A stretch of DNA of 64,000 nucleotides from DATBLE01 sp963808815 (GTDB lineage: Bacteria; Actinomycetota; Thermoleophilia; Gaiellales; Gaiellaceae). This document shows, one piece after another, positions 18,743-31,391 of the stretch (its first letter is position 1; the number at the start of each line of letters is the position of its first letter). The notes below the pieces were generated by a model. That model did not search any database. It saw only the letters and a list, made by a program, of their open reading frames with translations, and was not told the DNA's origin. The translations under genes were made by a program, and so were the position numbers. The stretch spans positions 293,994 through 357,993 of the forward strand of contig CAWEGI010000017.1 in assembly GCA_963808815.1 (NCBI GenBank). The letters run 5' to 3'.

Positions 18743-19433
18743 GAGCGCCGCAATGTCGGGACTGCGTAGCCAGAGACGAGTTCAGTCTGGCTCCGCGCAA
18801 AAGCGACTACCGCGCGCTTCTCCGGCCCCAGGTTGATGGCTGTTCCAGTCAGGGACAACCCAAAATAGTCGTACGCCGGAAAGAGGCGACCGATCGGACT
18901 CGATGTAATGACTCTCGAGGTTGTTGTCGAGCCGATGGGTTTCGATGACAAGCAGTTCGTTTGTATCGGCAGCGATCGAATTCCAAGCCTGGGGCCAATG
19001 TAATGGAAAACAGAAAACGCCAGGACGAGTCGTAGTGGTCTCGGTAGACGCCGGGGTCTGGTGATGTCTCGCTCGTAGAACGAGACCCGAGTCGTCCCGT
19101 TGTAGGCGTTGATCGCCCGGCCATTTCGACGAAGAACGGGTCGTACTCGAAGCCATCGACGAGGGCCGCCCCTCCCGCGCGCGCGGCACGACTCAGCTCC
19201 CCGAGGTTGGAGCCGAGATCGAGCACCGTCTTCCCCTCGAACGAGATCCGATCGAGCAGGTCGTATCGTTGGGTCCGAAAACCGGTGGTGACTTCGTCTC
19301 CGAGCCAGACGGACTGGTAGTGGTTACCCGGTCTCCACGCCGCCCGGCACACGACTCGCTGATGTATTGCGCGGCGAGGCCCTCCAGGATCAGCTGCTTG
19401 AGCTCGGGCTTGATCGTCGGAGGTGTCGTCATC
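18739..19433 (-). CDS. SAM methyltransferase (CmoB/DUF1698-like), frameshifted
   Basis: About 230 residues. N-terminus MTTPPTIKPELKQLILEGLA, then YQSVWLGDEVTTGFRTQRYD, motif I TVLDLGSNLGELSRAARAGG with GFEYDPFFVEMA, then NELLVIETHRLDNNLESHYI, LFPAYDYFGLS and EKRAVVAFARS. Indels near 19340, 19125 and 18930 split it. ATG 19433 follows the preceding glycosyltransferase with no visible stop in the frame read there, so either the two are fused or an indel hides a stop at 19429. The 3' end overlaps the next start as ATGA. Confidence 0.7.
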
Positions 19434-21267
19434 GTGCCCTCTCGGAACTCGCAGATGCGGTCGCGACGGGCATGAGCCTGCTGCATCTGCTCAGCCCAGA
19501 GGTGAGTGTGCAGCCACTTGTTGAACTCGGTCGTCGCCTTCCGCAGCTCGGTCGGATACGACTGGCCCTCGAGGTGGTAGAGCTCGACGTCCGGGCAGTA
19601 CCAGCTCTCGACCCGGCCTCGGCGAGGCGCAGGCAGAGGTCGGAGTCCTCGTAGTCGCCCTGCACGTAGCTGCCGCGCAGCCCGCCGAGCTCGCGGAAGA
19701 GGTCGCGTGGAGATCAGCAGGCAGGCGCCGGTCACCGCCGGCACCGGGCCGGGCCTCGTTCGCGGCCGGGAAGTCGCGGTGCAGGCCCTTGAAGAAGTGC
19801 TCGTTCGACCAGAGGTGCGCGCCCTCCGGGCGGTCGAAGTAGAGGCCGGCGTGCTGGAGCGAGTCGTCCTCGTAGAGCAGCTTGGGCGCGAGCGCGCCGA
19901 CCCGCGGCGTGGCGTCGTAGAACGACGACCAGCCGCTCGAGCCAGCCGGGCTGCGTCGGGCAGCACGTCCGAGTTCAGCAGCAGGAGCAGCTGCGCCCGC
20001 GGCTAGCGAGGCGCCGAGGTTGTTGGCGACGGAGAAGCCGCCGTTCCGGGTGAGGTCGACGAGCCGGAACGGGACGCCGTAGAGGCGATGCAGCTGGCGC
20101 GCGAACGTCGCGCAGGTACGCCGCGTCCTCGGGCGAGTCGAGCACGTAGATCAGGTCGGCCTGGCGGATCTCCGGGTCGTGCACGAACTGCGCCAGCTGG
20201 TGCTCGAGGAAGTCGATGCGCTTGTAGAGCGGCACGACGATCGACGCGATCGGTTGCTCCGGCGGCGCGCCGTACTGGTCGACCTGCTCGATCGCCGTCT
20301 GCTCGGCGAGCCCGCGCTGCATCCTGGCGAGTGCCGGGAGGACGTGGTCGCCGGCGGAGTCGTGTCGTCCGGAAGCGGCTCGAGCGCGACGTCGCCGAGG
20401 ATCGAATCGCCGGACCGAGCCGCTCGTCCGTCGTCACGGCCGGGGCGGCGACCTCGACGCCCGAGCCGTCCTTGACGCTCGACCTGCACGAGCCAGCCGG
20501 TGGGCATCGGCGTGCCGTACGGCAGCTCGAAGTACGCGACGAAGCCGTACGCGTTGGTCGAGGCTCGACTCGGTCTCGCCGAGGAACTCGGCGACGTCGG
20601 GACGCGGGTAGCGGTAGACGCGATCCGAGAGATCGACGGCCGTCCTTCCGGCGAGAGGACCACCAGCTCGGTGAGCGACGGTCGCTCCGGCTCCAGCCCT
20701 CGATGTAGAAGGAGCGGCTGTCGATCTGGTAGAGCGCGTCGACCTGCAGGCACAGCGAGCTGTCCCGGTCCACGGACCGACGTCGGCAGGCGGTCGCGGA
20801 GCGCATCGCGCACCTGGTGCAGGCTCGTTCCGAGCGCGCGATCGAAGCGCCCCTTGCCGCAGGACTCGAGTACGAAGGTCGTGACCGCCCGAGCTGCTGC
20901 GCTGTCGAGCTGGCGAGCTGACCTCTGAAGCAGCGCTTGGAGATCGTTTCTTCCGGTCGTCGCCCTCGCCGCTCGCTCGGCCAGCGTGAACCGCGCTGGA
21001 GCGACGACCTCGAGCAGGTCCGTCGGGCCGCGTCGTCCAGGCGGGCGACGACGACCGCCGCGGCTCGTCCTGCCCCTAGAGCGAAGCCCCTCCTGGTCGA
21101 GGTGCAGGAACCGCGCCTCGCCCTCGACGCCGGCCATGAGGCCGAGGTCGCGTTCCGTTCCGCGTGCCGGCCCGCAGCGGGAACTCACCCGCGGCAAGCA
21201 GCACGGTCTCGCTCAGCCACGCCGTGCGGTGGCCGTGCTCCTCCTGAGTCGGCGCGTTCTCAGACAC
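19429..21267 (-). CDS. Family 2 glycosyltransferase with N-terminal accessory domain, frameshifted
   Basis: GTG 21267 (SENAPTQEEHGHRTAWLSET) overlaps the upstream stop by eight bases. Order of parts: ~170 residues of leader, a GW accessory domain (FYIEGWSR, YRYPRPDVAEFLGE), then a GT-A domain with IASIVVPLYKRIDFLEHQLA, GDYEDSDLCLRLAEAG and the C-terminal WYCPDVELYHLEGQSYPTEL. The frame breaks at least five times between 21130 and 19630. About 610 residues. The DYEDSDLCLR segment is the acceptor-site ED motif of rhamnosyl/galactofuranosyl-type GT2 enzymes. Stop placement at 19429 is uncertain. Confidence 0.7.
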
Positions 21268-22657
21268 GGGCCAGGTCCGCCTTCCTCTCGGAACGTCGCT
21301 CGCCGGTACAGCTCGGAGAGTCGCGCGACGTGCTCGTCCATGCCATAGACGGGCGGATCCCGTCGCGCAGACGCTCCCACAGGCCCGGGCGTCTCGACCG
21401 CCCTGCGCATCGTCGTCGGCGAGGCTGACCGGGTCGCCGGCGCGGAAGTGCAGGCCGTTGACGCCGTCCGTGACCTTCTCCGCCATCCCGCCGATGTCGC
21501 TGCAGATCACGGGCCGGCCGAAATGGAACGCCTCCTGGATCACGAGCGGCGAGTTCTCCCACCAGATCGACGGGCACGATCACCCAGTCGACCTTCGCCA
21601 TCAGCGCGGCGGCCTGGTCGTGCTCGTAGGCGCCGACGAAGGTGACGTCGGCGGCGGTGAGCTCGAGCAGCTCGTCGATCCGGTTCTGGAAGTCGCCGGG
21701 CTGCAGGTCGAGGTTGGCGCCGTGGATCCAGACGTGCGCGGCTCGACTCCCGGAGGCAGGCCCCGTCTCGAACCCCGCCGCGCGTCGAGCGCACGCTCGA
21801 CCGCGTCCTCGGCACGCGTCGGCGTCCAGCTCGCGCATCGCCTCGAGCACGACGTGCAGGCCCTTGTACGGCTGAGCTGGCCGAAGAAGCCGAAGCGGTT
21901 CGCGGTTCGCGCGCGTCTGCATCGGCGACCTCGCCGGACGGCGGCACGCGGCCGTACTCCTCGACGAGGATCTGCTCGGGCGGGATGCCCCAGTCGACGT
22001 AGCGGTCGCGAAGGAACGCGCTCGGCGCGATGAAGAGGTCGACGAGGGAGAGGTGCGACTGGACGAAGCGCTTGCGCATGAAGAACGTCTGCGGCGCGAT
22101 CTCCGGGAAGCACTCGTGGCAGCGCCGCGGCGACTCCTCCATGCACAGAGCTGTCGTCGGTCGTGCGCAGCATCTGGCCCTGGCGGTGGCAGATCGGCAT
22201 GAACTCGTGCAGCGTGTAGACGATCGCCGCGTCGGGCAGCGTGTTGCGGATCGCCCGCAGGATGTCGTACCCGAAGAACAGCGTGTGCTGGAAGTGCACG
22301 ACGTCGGGCCGGAGCGCTCGAGGAAGCGCGCGAAGTGCTTCGTGTAGAGCTCCTTGTCGTGGCGGATCGTCCCGAACGTCCAGTCGTAGTCGTAGTTGTC
22401 GGTGTAGAAGAAGTACTCGTCCGGCTCGCGTCCGGCGAGCGCTGACGTAGCGTGCCCAAGGTGTGAGCGGTCCGGCCGGCGACAGCGGCGGGCCGCCCTT
22501 CGCCAGGAAGACCGGCTCGAACTCGTCCGGCGCCACGCAGTGCTCGGTGCAGCTCGAGCGCGTAGGCCTCGGCTCCGCCGGGCCGCACCTCGGGATGGTT
22601 GTGACAGATGAAGAGAACCTTCGTGCTTCTCATCTGCCTTACATTGGAGCTCGTCAT
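21260..22657 (-). CDS. Family 4 (GT-B) glycosyltransferase, frameshifted
   Basis: ATG 22657 starts MTSSNVRQMRSTKVLFICHN and continues HPEVRPGGAEAYALELHRAL, the GGAE loop of GT4 enzymes. The middle has VVHFQHTLFFGYDILRAI, AIVYTLHEFMPICHRQGQML and SLVDLFIAPSAFLRDRYVDW; the C-terminal donor domain has HVWIHGANLDLQPGDFQNRI and EAFHFGRPVICSDIGGMAEK, the latter covering the E-x7-E donor site. Indels near 22540, 22310, 22150, 21880, 21740 and 21565 split it. About 465 residues. The start overlaps the preceding gene as ATGA. A tract with several Cys (RRCHECFPEI) in the middle might bind metal. Confidence 0.78.
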   Translation of the reverse strand: MTSSNVRQMRSTKVLFICHNHPEVRPGGAEAYALELHRALRGAGRVRAGLPGEGRPAAVAGRTAHTLGTLRQRSPDASRTSTSSTPTTTTTTGRSGRSATTRSSTRSTSRASSSAPARRRALPAHAVLRVRHPAGDPQHAARRGDRLHAARVHADLPPPGPDAAHDRRQLCAWRSRRGAATSASRRSRRRRSSCASASSSRTSPSSTSSSRRARSFATATSTGASRPSRSSSRSTAACRRPARSPMQTRANREPLRLLRPAQPYKGLHVVLEAMRELDADACRGRGRACARRAAGFETGPASGSRAAHVWIHGANLDLQPGDFQNRIDELLELTAADVTFVGAYEHDQAAALMAKVDWVIVPVDLVGELAARDPGGVPFRPARDLQRHRRDGGEGHGRRQRPALPRRRPGQPRRRRCAGRSRRPGLWERLRDGIRPSMAWTSTSRDSPSCTGERRSERKADLARV

Positions 22658-23304
22658 CTCATTGTTCTCCTGCCTTGAAGGGACGAGTTCGAAGACCGCG
22701 CCGACCGCAGGGTCGTCGACGAGGGCCCGGCACTCGGTGCGCAGAAAAGCGCCGAACTCCGTGTAGAAGTCGAGCCACCAGCGGCCCGTTTCGGGAATGG
22801 CGAGGTAGTCGACGCCGGACTCGATCGCCGCTTGCAGCTGGGCCAGGGCCGCCCGGCCGTCAGGCGGGTAGAAGCCGGCGTAGCGGCCGTCCTCGTCGCG
22901 GGAAATGCGACGCAACCGCTCGGGGATGTGGAGCAGGTCGTTGTCCCCTCTGCTGACGACCGCCACACGCGCCGGCCGGGTACAGTGCGGGCCACGGTTT
23001 CCCGCATGCGGGCGACGAGGTCGGGGTACGGCGTCTCGGCGCGTTCGTTCCGCACGGGAGGCGCGGAATCGCCTTCCACCTCACGATGCAACGCTGCCCG
23101 CGTCGCCCGGTCGGCCGCGTGCAAGCGCACCGCCAGCTGCGCAATTGTGCGTGCGAGAAACTCCCCCTCGACTCCCCGCGGTCTCCGTGTTCGACTGTAG
23201 GAGACCAGGAGAGCCAACTGCTCCGCGAGCGAGCCCGTACCGGGCGAGGTGCCGTACATCGACTCGATCCCCTGCTCCGGTTGCACTGTCAGCCCCTGGG
23301 TCAT
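22654..23304 (-). CDS. YAG-domain protein of unknown function, frameshifted
   Basis: About 215 residues. N-terminal helical part (GSLAEQLALLVSYSRTRR, ARTIAQLAVRLHAADRATRA), then a compact domain with VVSRGDNDLLHIPERLRRIS, DGRYAGFYPPDGRAALAQL and YLAIPETGRWWLDFY. The same domain closes the GT-B/GT2 fusion at 24106-26605 (EDGTYAGYHPGDSAEAI, then WWLTHYAELV). The family recurs in actinobacterial glycan clusters but I know no assigned activity. An indel near 22950 splits it. ATG 23304 overlaps the methyltransferase stop as ATGA. Confidence 0.6.
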   Translation of the reverse strand: MTQGLTVQPEQGIESMYGTSPGTGSLAEQLALLVSYSRTRRPRGVEGEFLARTIAQLAVRLHAADRATRAALHREVEGDSAPPVRNERAETPYPDLVARMRETVARTVPGRRVWRSSAEGTTTCSTSPSGCVAFPATRTAATPASTRLTAGRPWPSCKRRSSPASTTSPFPKRAAGGSTSTRSSALFCAPSAGPSSTTLRSARSSNSSLQGRRTMR

Positions 23305-24119
23305 ATCCGCACACACGCCCAGACGTCGTGGAATCCCGCCCAGCCACGGGCGGCGTAGTAGTCGCACCTCAGACCCGGCACCCGTTCCAGCATCTCGATC
23401 ATCTTCCCGCTCGAGATGAGCGAGATCCCATAGCCCTCTCGCCCCGGGTAGTCCTGATACGCAAAGCCGTCGCGGTCGTATCTGTCGATGAGTGCGACCC
23501 GGTCGGGTACGCCCAGCCTGATCTGGTCGAGCTCAATCAACGTCCGATAGTGCGGCCCGTGGGCTGTAAGGACGAGAGCACCGCCCCGCTCGAGGCTCCT
23601 ACTAAGGAGGTTCAAGAGCTCGAGACAAACCGGTTCGTCCAGGTGCGTCAAAAGCGATCCGCACCAGATGAGGTCGAACTTCTGAGGTAGGACGGTCTCG
23701 GCAGGATCGGCGCTGGCGTAGACGGGATCGGCTCTGAATGTCTCGCGGCAGAAGTCGACACCGTCTCGGTTGAGATCGCACGCCGTGACGGCTGCTACTG
23801 GAAATGCTGCTCTCAGCATTCTCAGGACGCGGCCGTGCCCGCACGGCAAGTCGAGGACGGTTCCGATGTCGCGGTGTTCGAGTGCTGCAAGGGCGTGCGT
23901 GATCGACCGGAGGGCCGCCCGTCCCCAGAAGAAATAGGAGGTCGACCCCGACTCGCTAGAAAACATCTCGTCGTTCGGTGAAATCTCCTCGAGCACGCCC
24001 GGCGGCCAGCTGTCCAGCCCGAGGTCGGCTTCGTCGGTTATCGACACGCGCAGCAGTCCGCCCGAGAGGGAATTCGGGACCTGATCCCAAACGGGGGCGA
24101 CAGACCTAGACGATCTCAT
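23301..24119 (-). CDS. Class I SAM-dependent methyltransferase
   Basis: 272 residues, unbroken. MRSSRSVAPVWDQVPNSLSG at the start; motif I VLDLPCGHGRVLRMLRAAFP, acidic CDLNRDGVDFCRETF, FDLIWCGSLLTHLDEPVC and RSLERGGALVLTAHGPHYRT. The GHGR variant of the glycine-rich loop is typical of sugar or lipid methyltransferases in glycan loci. ATG 24119 overlaps the end of the upstream fusion gene by about 14 bases. The target is not evident. Confidence 0.8.
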   Translation of the reverse strand: MRSSRSVAPVWDQVPNSLSGGLLRVSITDEADLGLDSWPPGVLEEISPNDEMFSSESGSTSYFFWGRAALRSITHALAALEHRDIGTVLDLPCGHGRVLRMLRAAFPVAAVTACDLNRDGVDFCRETFRADPVYASADPAETVLPQKFDLIWCGSLLTHLDEPVCLELLNLLSRSLERGGALVLTAHGPHYRTLIELDQIRLGVPDRVALIDRYDRDGFAYQDYPGREGYGISLISSGKMIEMLERVPGLRCDYYAARGWAGFHDVWACVRI

Positions 24120-26601
24120 GCGCCTCCAATCCGCTCTCATAGCGAGAGCGACAACACGACGCAGGACTCGCAATCGGAGTCCGGCTCCACCGAGGGCGAG
24201 CCGAATCGCTTGACGAGCTCGGCGTAGTGCGTGAGCCACCAGGAGCGGTCGCCGGGAACACCATGTACTCGGCACCCCGCGCCCTCGAGTGCCTCGAAGT
24301 GCGCGATCGCCTCCGCGCTGTCGCCCGGGTGGTAGCCGGCGTACGTGCCGTCCTCCATCTGCGGGAAGTGCCAGCCGCGGCGCTCCGCGCCGAGCTGCAA
24401 GCAGCTCGTCGTCGCCGTTCGAGACGACCAGCACGGTCGCGTCCGGCGGCAAGCTCGTCGGTCGACGACCGCGCGGATCCGCTCGACCAGGTCGCGGTAC
24501 CAGGCGTTCGGCCGGCGGAGGTGCGGCTGCCAGGTGACGCCCCACTTCTCCTCGAAGCGCGCCTTGTTCGCGCGGAACAGCTCGCCGTAGCGGCCGGTCG
24601 GGACGAGCTCGCCGAACGACGCCTCGCCGAAGTGGTGGACGAACGCGTCCTCGGCGCACACGACGCGGTAGCCCGCCTGCGCGGATCCGCTCGGAGTAGT
24701 CGTCGTCCTCGAAGCAGGCCGACCTCGAAGCGCTCGTCGAGCGGGCCGACCTGCTCGAAGACGTCGCGGCGCATCGCCGCGCAGAACAGCGTCGCCACCT
24801 CGATGTCGAAGGCGACGCCGGCGTGCTCGACTGCTCTCCGCGCCGACAGCTGGACCATCTCGCCATAGGTGCGGTACGGGGCGTCGACCTCGGCCTCGTT
24901 GCCGCTCCGGTTCGTGGTCGGGCCGACGAGGCCGATCTCGGGCCGGTCGAGATGAGCCGCGAGGCGCGGCAGCCACCCGGGCGGAACCATCGTGTCGTTG
25001 TTGAGGAGGACGAGCACGTCGCCGTTGGCCACCGCCGAGGCCCTGGTTGACCGCCGGCCCGAAGCCGCGGTTCTCCTCGTTGCGCAGCACGACGCACGCG
25101 CGAGTCGCGCTCGGCGAGCGCGGCCAGGTACTCGCGCGTGCCGTCGGTCGAGCCGTTGTCGACCACGACCACCTCGATGTCCGCGTCGTCGGCGTTGAGG
25201 AGCACGCTCTCCACGCACAGCCGGGTGAAGGCGAGGCCGTCCGGAGCGACGACGACGACCGAGGCGTCGTGCTTGCGCCGCCCGAGCCGGTCGCCGCCGG
25301 TGTCGGGGATCGCGCGGCTGAGCGCCGCCTCCACCGTCCGTCGGGCAGCACCGTCGGGCGCCGGGAGACGGGCGTGAGATCGACGGTCGCCGGAAGGCCC
25401 GCGTGCCGGCCGGCGCCGCGCCGGCGGGCACCACCCCGACCGTCGTCGAGCAGCCGGCCGAGCACGACCTCCGCGTCGAAGTGCTCGCGGGCGACCTCGA
25501 ACGCCGCCTGGCGTGCCTTCGGGTAGTCCGCCTCGATCGTCTCGACCGCGGCCGCGGCCTCGTCGATCGTCGTGAACGGGAACAGGCCCTCGCCGGTCGG
25601 GAAGCACGGCGCCGAAGCCGGTGTCCTGGGTGATCACGGGCCGGCCGGCGGCGAGGTAGGTGGCGCTGCGGTCGCTGAACCAGCCGGTCCGCAGCCGCAC
25701 GTTCTGGTCCTTGGCGACCGTGAACTCGCCGCGCGAGCCGCGGATGTAGTCGCGGTAGGCGTCGAGGTCGGTGGAGAAGTCGAGCGCGTGGCGCACGCGC
25801 CAGCCGCGGCTCTCGAGCAGCTCGCGGTCCTGCGGCGTCGTAGCTCGCGAGCGCCAGCTCGAAGCGCGGCCCGTGCGCGCGGGCAGGTCGAGGAACTTGC
25901 GGAACTCGTGGTCCTTGCTCCAGCCGTAGCGCTCGCCGTCGTAGGTGACGTCGCGCCACGGCTGGCTCCAGTTGCCGACCGTCGTGAAGACGCCCGAGTC
26001 CTCGCCGCCGCCGAGCCAGAGGTCGAGGACGACCGGCTGGCGCGTCGGGTGGAAGTGGAAGCGCTCCGACACCGGCAGGCCGCAGTCCGGGCTGCCCGTA
26101 GTTCTCGCCGAACGTGAAGAAGGCGCAGTGCGGCTCGAGGAAGTCGAGCGTCGTACTGCCGCTCCTCGTGCAGCTCGACCTGCAGCTGCACCGGGTCGGT
26201 CTCCAGGTAGACGAGGCGGCCGGTCGCGTAGTGCTCCGGCAGCGGCTCGGTGCCGCCGTGCAGGTTGATGATCAGCTCCGCCGACGCGTACAGGCGCTCG
26301 CAGCTCGCCGCTCGCTCATCCCGAAGCAGCGGCCGTCGTCGTGCAGCGCCTGGTAGGCCCAGCGGCCGCCGAGGCCGAAGCGCTCGCATGCGCGTCGCGA
26401 TGAACGCGGCCGCGAGCGCGCCGCTGTCGTCGTCGGCGTCGCGCATCAGCATCGACGGCGTGCGCGCGTGCGCCTCGACGTAGTAGGGCTCGTAGCCGAG
26501 CCGCTCGAAGCCGAGCAGGTAGTGGAGGGTCTGCCAGACGACGCCCGCCACCGGGATCTTGGTCATCATCCCGAGCAGGACGATCTTCGGGCGTCCGCGC
26601 G

Positions 26602-26605
<4 letters not shown>
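24106..26605 (-). CDS. GT-B + GT2 + YAG-domain fusion glycosyltransferase, frameshifted
   Basis: ATG 26605 overlaps the ABC transporter stop as ATGA. About 830 residues. Part 1 resembles the three tandem paralogues at 7.4-10.6 kb: PVAGVVWQTLHYLLGFERLG, ELIINLHGGTEPLPEHYATG, WSKDHEFRKFLDLPARTG and WFSDRSATYLAAGRPVITQD. Part 2 is a GT-A domain: DASVVVVAPDGLAFTRLCVE, VVVVDNGSTDGTREYL, VLVLLNNDTMVPPGWLPRLA. Part 3 is the YAG domain (LPPDATVLVVSNGDDELL, EDGTYAGYHPGDSAEAI). More than ten indels split it. Two glycosyltransferase folds in one chain suggest two successive sugar additions. The stop is TAG 24106 in the last frame. Confidence 0.72.
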
Positions 26606-28482
<1,877 letters not shown>

Positions 28483-28486
<4 letters not shown>

Positions 28487-29126
28487 CGAGCTCCTCCGGG
28501 GTCGAGACGTGCACGTGCGAGCCGTTCCGCCCGTTGACCGCCGCGATGCGGCACCGGCAGGTCGTCCAGCAGTTCGCGGGCCTCGGTCTGCGGCTCGGGC
28601 GTCTCGACCTCGTCGCCGATCGCCCGGAGGACGAGCGCGACGCCGGCTCCCGCCTCCTGGCAGGCGCGCAGCGACGACGAGCAGGAGGACGACGCCGATG
28701 AGCCGCGGCGAGGTAGGGGTCGTACGGCGCGCAGCCGGCGACCCAGAGGGCGAGCAGGGCGACGATCGGCGGCAGCGCCCGCGACCACCTCGGCCAGACG
28801 CGATAGCGAACGAGCTGGCGTCCCTGTCCGTGCTCCTCGACGGCGACCCGCAGCCGCGCAGAGCCGAGCGGGCCGAGCCGCACCTGGAGGTCCCAGCGGT
28901 CGGTGTCGCCGCCGCGCACGACGTTCATGCACCGCGCGCGGAGGTCACGCTCCAGCTCGAGCAGCCGGTCGGTCTGGGATCGCCAGCGCTCGCTCCAGAC
29001 GGTGCGCCGTCGCGGCCACGGGAAGGCGAACGCGAGGTCCCCGCGGCGGCGCCACGGCGTGAGCCCGCCGCGCAGCCGCCCGCTCAGGCGCGCGATCGGC
29101 TGGAGCAGGAACAGGACCGCCGTCAC
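28483..29126 (-). CDS. Small membrane protein downstream of the GH-GT2 fusion
   Basis: About 210 residues from GTG 29126 (MTAVLFLLQPIARLSGRLRG). It has LTPWRRRGDLAFAFPWPRRR, then MNVVRGGDTDRWDLQVRLGP, HGQGRQLVRYRVWPRWSRAL and a hydrophobic segment (PPIVALLALWVAGCA), with more hydrophobic sequence after an indel near 28720. It follows the GH-GT2 gene by a GTGA overlap. It may be the C-terminal membrane and cytosolic part of that protein if the junction is an indel; the sequence alone does not decide. No catalytic motif recognised. Confidence 0.5.
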
Positions 29127-31176
29127 GCCCGCGCACCGGCGGCCCGTCGGGCGAGCGAGCCGTTCGGAGCGTGCCACGCGCTGCGAACGGCCTTGACGGC
29201 AAGGGCGAGCGCCGCGGCGGCGAGGAGCAGCAGCTCGACGCGCACCGGAGCGCCCGACGTCCAGGGGACGAGCGGGCCACGGAAGATGCCGACGACCGAC
29301 AGCAGCGCGAGGAGGCCGATCAGGAGGTACCACTCGGGCATGAGCGGCAGGGCCCCGAGCGTGCTCGGGGTGCGGTCGTAGAGCGACTGGAAGAGGCTGC
29401 TCCCCCACGTGCCGTAGCCGATGTCCCCTCGCCGCCGGCGAGGAATGCGGCGCCGAGACGTACATCCGCCCCTCCCAGGCGAGGTGGCCGCCGCGGTTGT
29501 ACTTGTCCGGCCACTTGCGCTCGAGCAGCGCCTCCGCCTTGCCGTACTCCGAACTGCTGCCTGAGGTAGCGCCGGACCGAGCTCCGCCGGCGGTGCCAGA
29601 CGACCGCCGCCGGGCAGAAGCCGATCGTCGAGCCCTGCTCCTGGAGGCGCCAGCAGATGTCGACGTCGTCGCCGGCGATCCTGAACTGCGGATCGAAGCC
29701 GCCGACCGCCTCCAGCGCCTCGCGCCGGAAGGCCATGTTGCAGCCGGGGATGTGCTCGGCGACCTCGTCCGAGAGCAGCACGTGGATCGGCCCGCCCGGC
29801 GCGCTGCGCGACGCGCTCTCGACGAGGCCGGCATCCTCCGGGACGAGGTTGGGCCCGCCGATGCCGGCGTGGTCGGTGGAGCCGAAGGCATGCGCCGAGG
29901 TAGCGCAGCCAGTCGCGGTCGGGCCAGGCGTCGTCGTCGATGTAGGCGACGATCTCGCCCGTGGCCGCCTCGAGCCCGGTGTTCCGGGCGCGCGAGAGCC
30001 CGCGGTTCTCGGTCCGGATCAGGCGGACGTCGAACTCGGCGGCGATCGCCGCGGTGCGGTCGGTCGAGCCGTCGTCGACGACGATCACCTCGTAGTCCGG
30101 GTAGTCGAGCGCGTCCAGCGCCTCGAGGCAGCGGCCGATCGTCGCGCTCGCCGTTGTACGAGCAGACGACGACCGAGACGCGCGGGCTGTCCGTGTCCCG
30201 GGCGAAGGGCACGTCGCCGAACGCCCGCTCGGCCGCGGCGAGGGCCGGCTTCGGCCGCCGTTCGCGGTCGACGAGGCCGAAGTCCCAGTCGTCGACGTCG
30301 ACGCCGCCGCGATGCCACTCGTCCGTCCAGGAGAAGACGAACGCGCCCGCGCAGCCCGACGCGAACGCTGCGCGCAGCTGCCGCTCGAGCAGCCGCGCCT
30401 GGACGTCGACGCCGTGGCTGCGGCTGTCGAGGCCGACCTCGGTGATCAGCAGCGGCCGGTCGCCGGCGATGTTCTGGAGGCGCGCGAGGTATGCCTGGAG
30501 CGGCTCGATCGGACTCGAGGTAGACGTTGAAGCAGACGAGGTCGAGGAACGGCAGCTGCAGGTACTCGGTCGAGGGGTAGTTGACGTAGGTGACGAGCGC
30601 TCCGGGGTCGACACCTTTCACCGTCGAATAGAGCCGCTCGAGGAAGCGCTCGATCTTGTGGCTGCCGTGCCAGCGGACGATCGAGGCCGGGATCTCGTTG
30701 CCGACCGCGTAACAGAGGACCGCGGGATGGCCGGCGCACATCTCGGCGTCTCGCTCGACCTCCGCGACGATGCGCTTCGCACTCGTCCTGTCGTCGAGGA
30801 ACGCGACGTGCTGCTCCCAGGCCAGGCCGACCATCACGGTCAGACCGTGCTCGTGCGCCAGGTCGAGCAGCCAACGGGGCGGCGCGGTGTAGAGCCGCAC
30901 CGAGTTCACGCCGGCGGCCGCCATCGCCGCGAAGTCGCCGGAAACGACGTGGGGATCCGGATACGGAGAACCGTCCGCACCGTCCGCGAACGTCCCGTAG
31001 GTGACGCCGCGCACGTACTGCTTCTCTCCGCCCACTTCGAGAAACCGAGCTGCGACGTCCGGCCGCAGGTCAGCGTCGTGGTCAGGCACCCTCACGAGAC
31101 GCCGAACAGATTGTCTGTTGAACCGTTCGTCGGTCTCGATTGGCCTACCGCGAGTCGCCAGAACCCCCCTCCTCAC
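29123..31176 (-). CDS. Glycoside-hydrolase-like TIM barrel fused to membrane GT2 glycosyltransferase, frameshifted
   Basis: About 680 residues. Residues ~45-340 look like a GH2/GH5-type barrel: YVRGVTYGTFADG, GVNSVRLYTAPPRWLLDLAH, acid/base region AVGNEIPASIVRWHG, nucleophile region LLITEVGLDSR, and FSWTDEWHRGG. A GT-A domain follows: VSVVVCSYNGE, VIVVDDGSTDRTAAIAAEF, AYIDDDAWPDRDWL and CNMAFRREALEAVGG. The C-terminus has membrane helices (YLLIGLLALLSVVGIFRG). No signal peptide is seen, so the barrel is presumably cytoplasmic. Indels near 30520, 30160, 29890, 29560 and 29430 split it. Start GTG 31176 is tentative; a later GTG before the barrel is possible. It is the first gene of the long minus-strand cluster. 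Confidence 0.75.
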
Positions 31177-31391
31177 CGCAGGCCGCCGGAATCTTCGGTG
31201 ACGCGGAGTATAGGGCGGTTCCGCGGCGCTGGAGGCCGTCGAGGGCTCCCTCCGCGAACGGTCCAGCGCAGGTTGGCGCGCGTCGCCACCCGTGATTCAT
31301 CGGAAATCTGTGGAGAACACTGAAGAGGACCGGCCAAATACGGTCGTTTTGACGGATGGCTCGACGTCAAACCGCCTCGTACACTCAGTAA

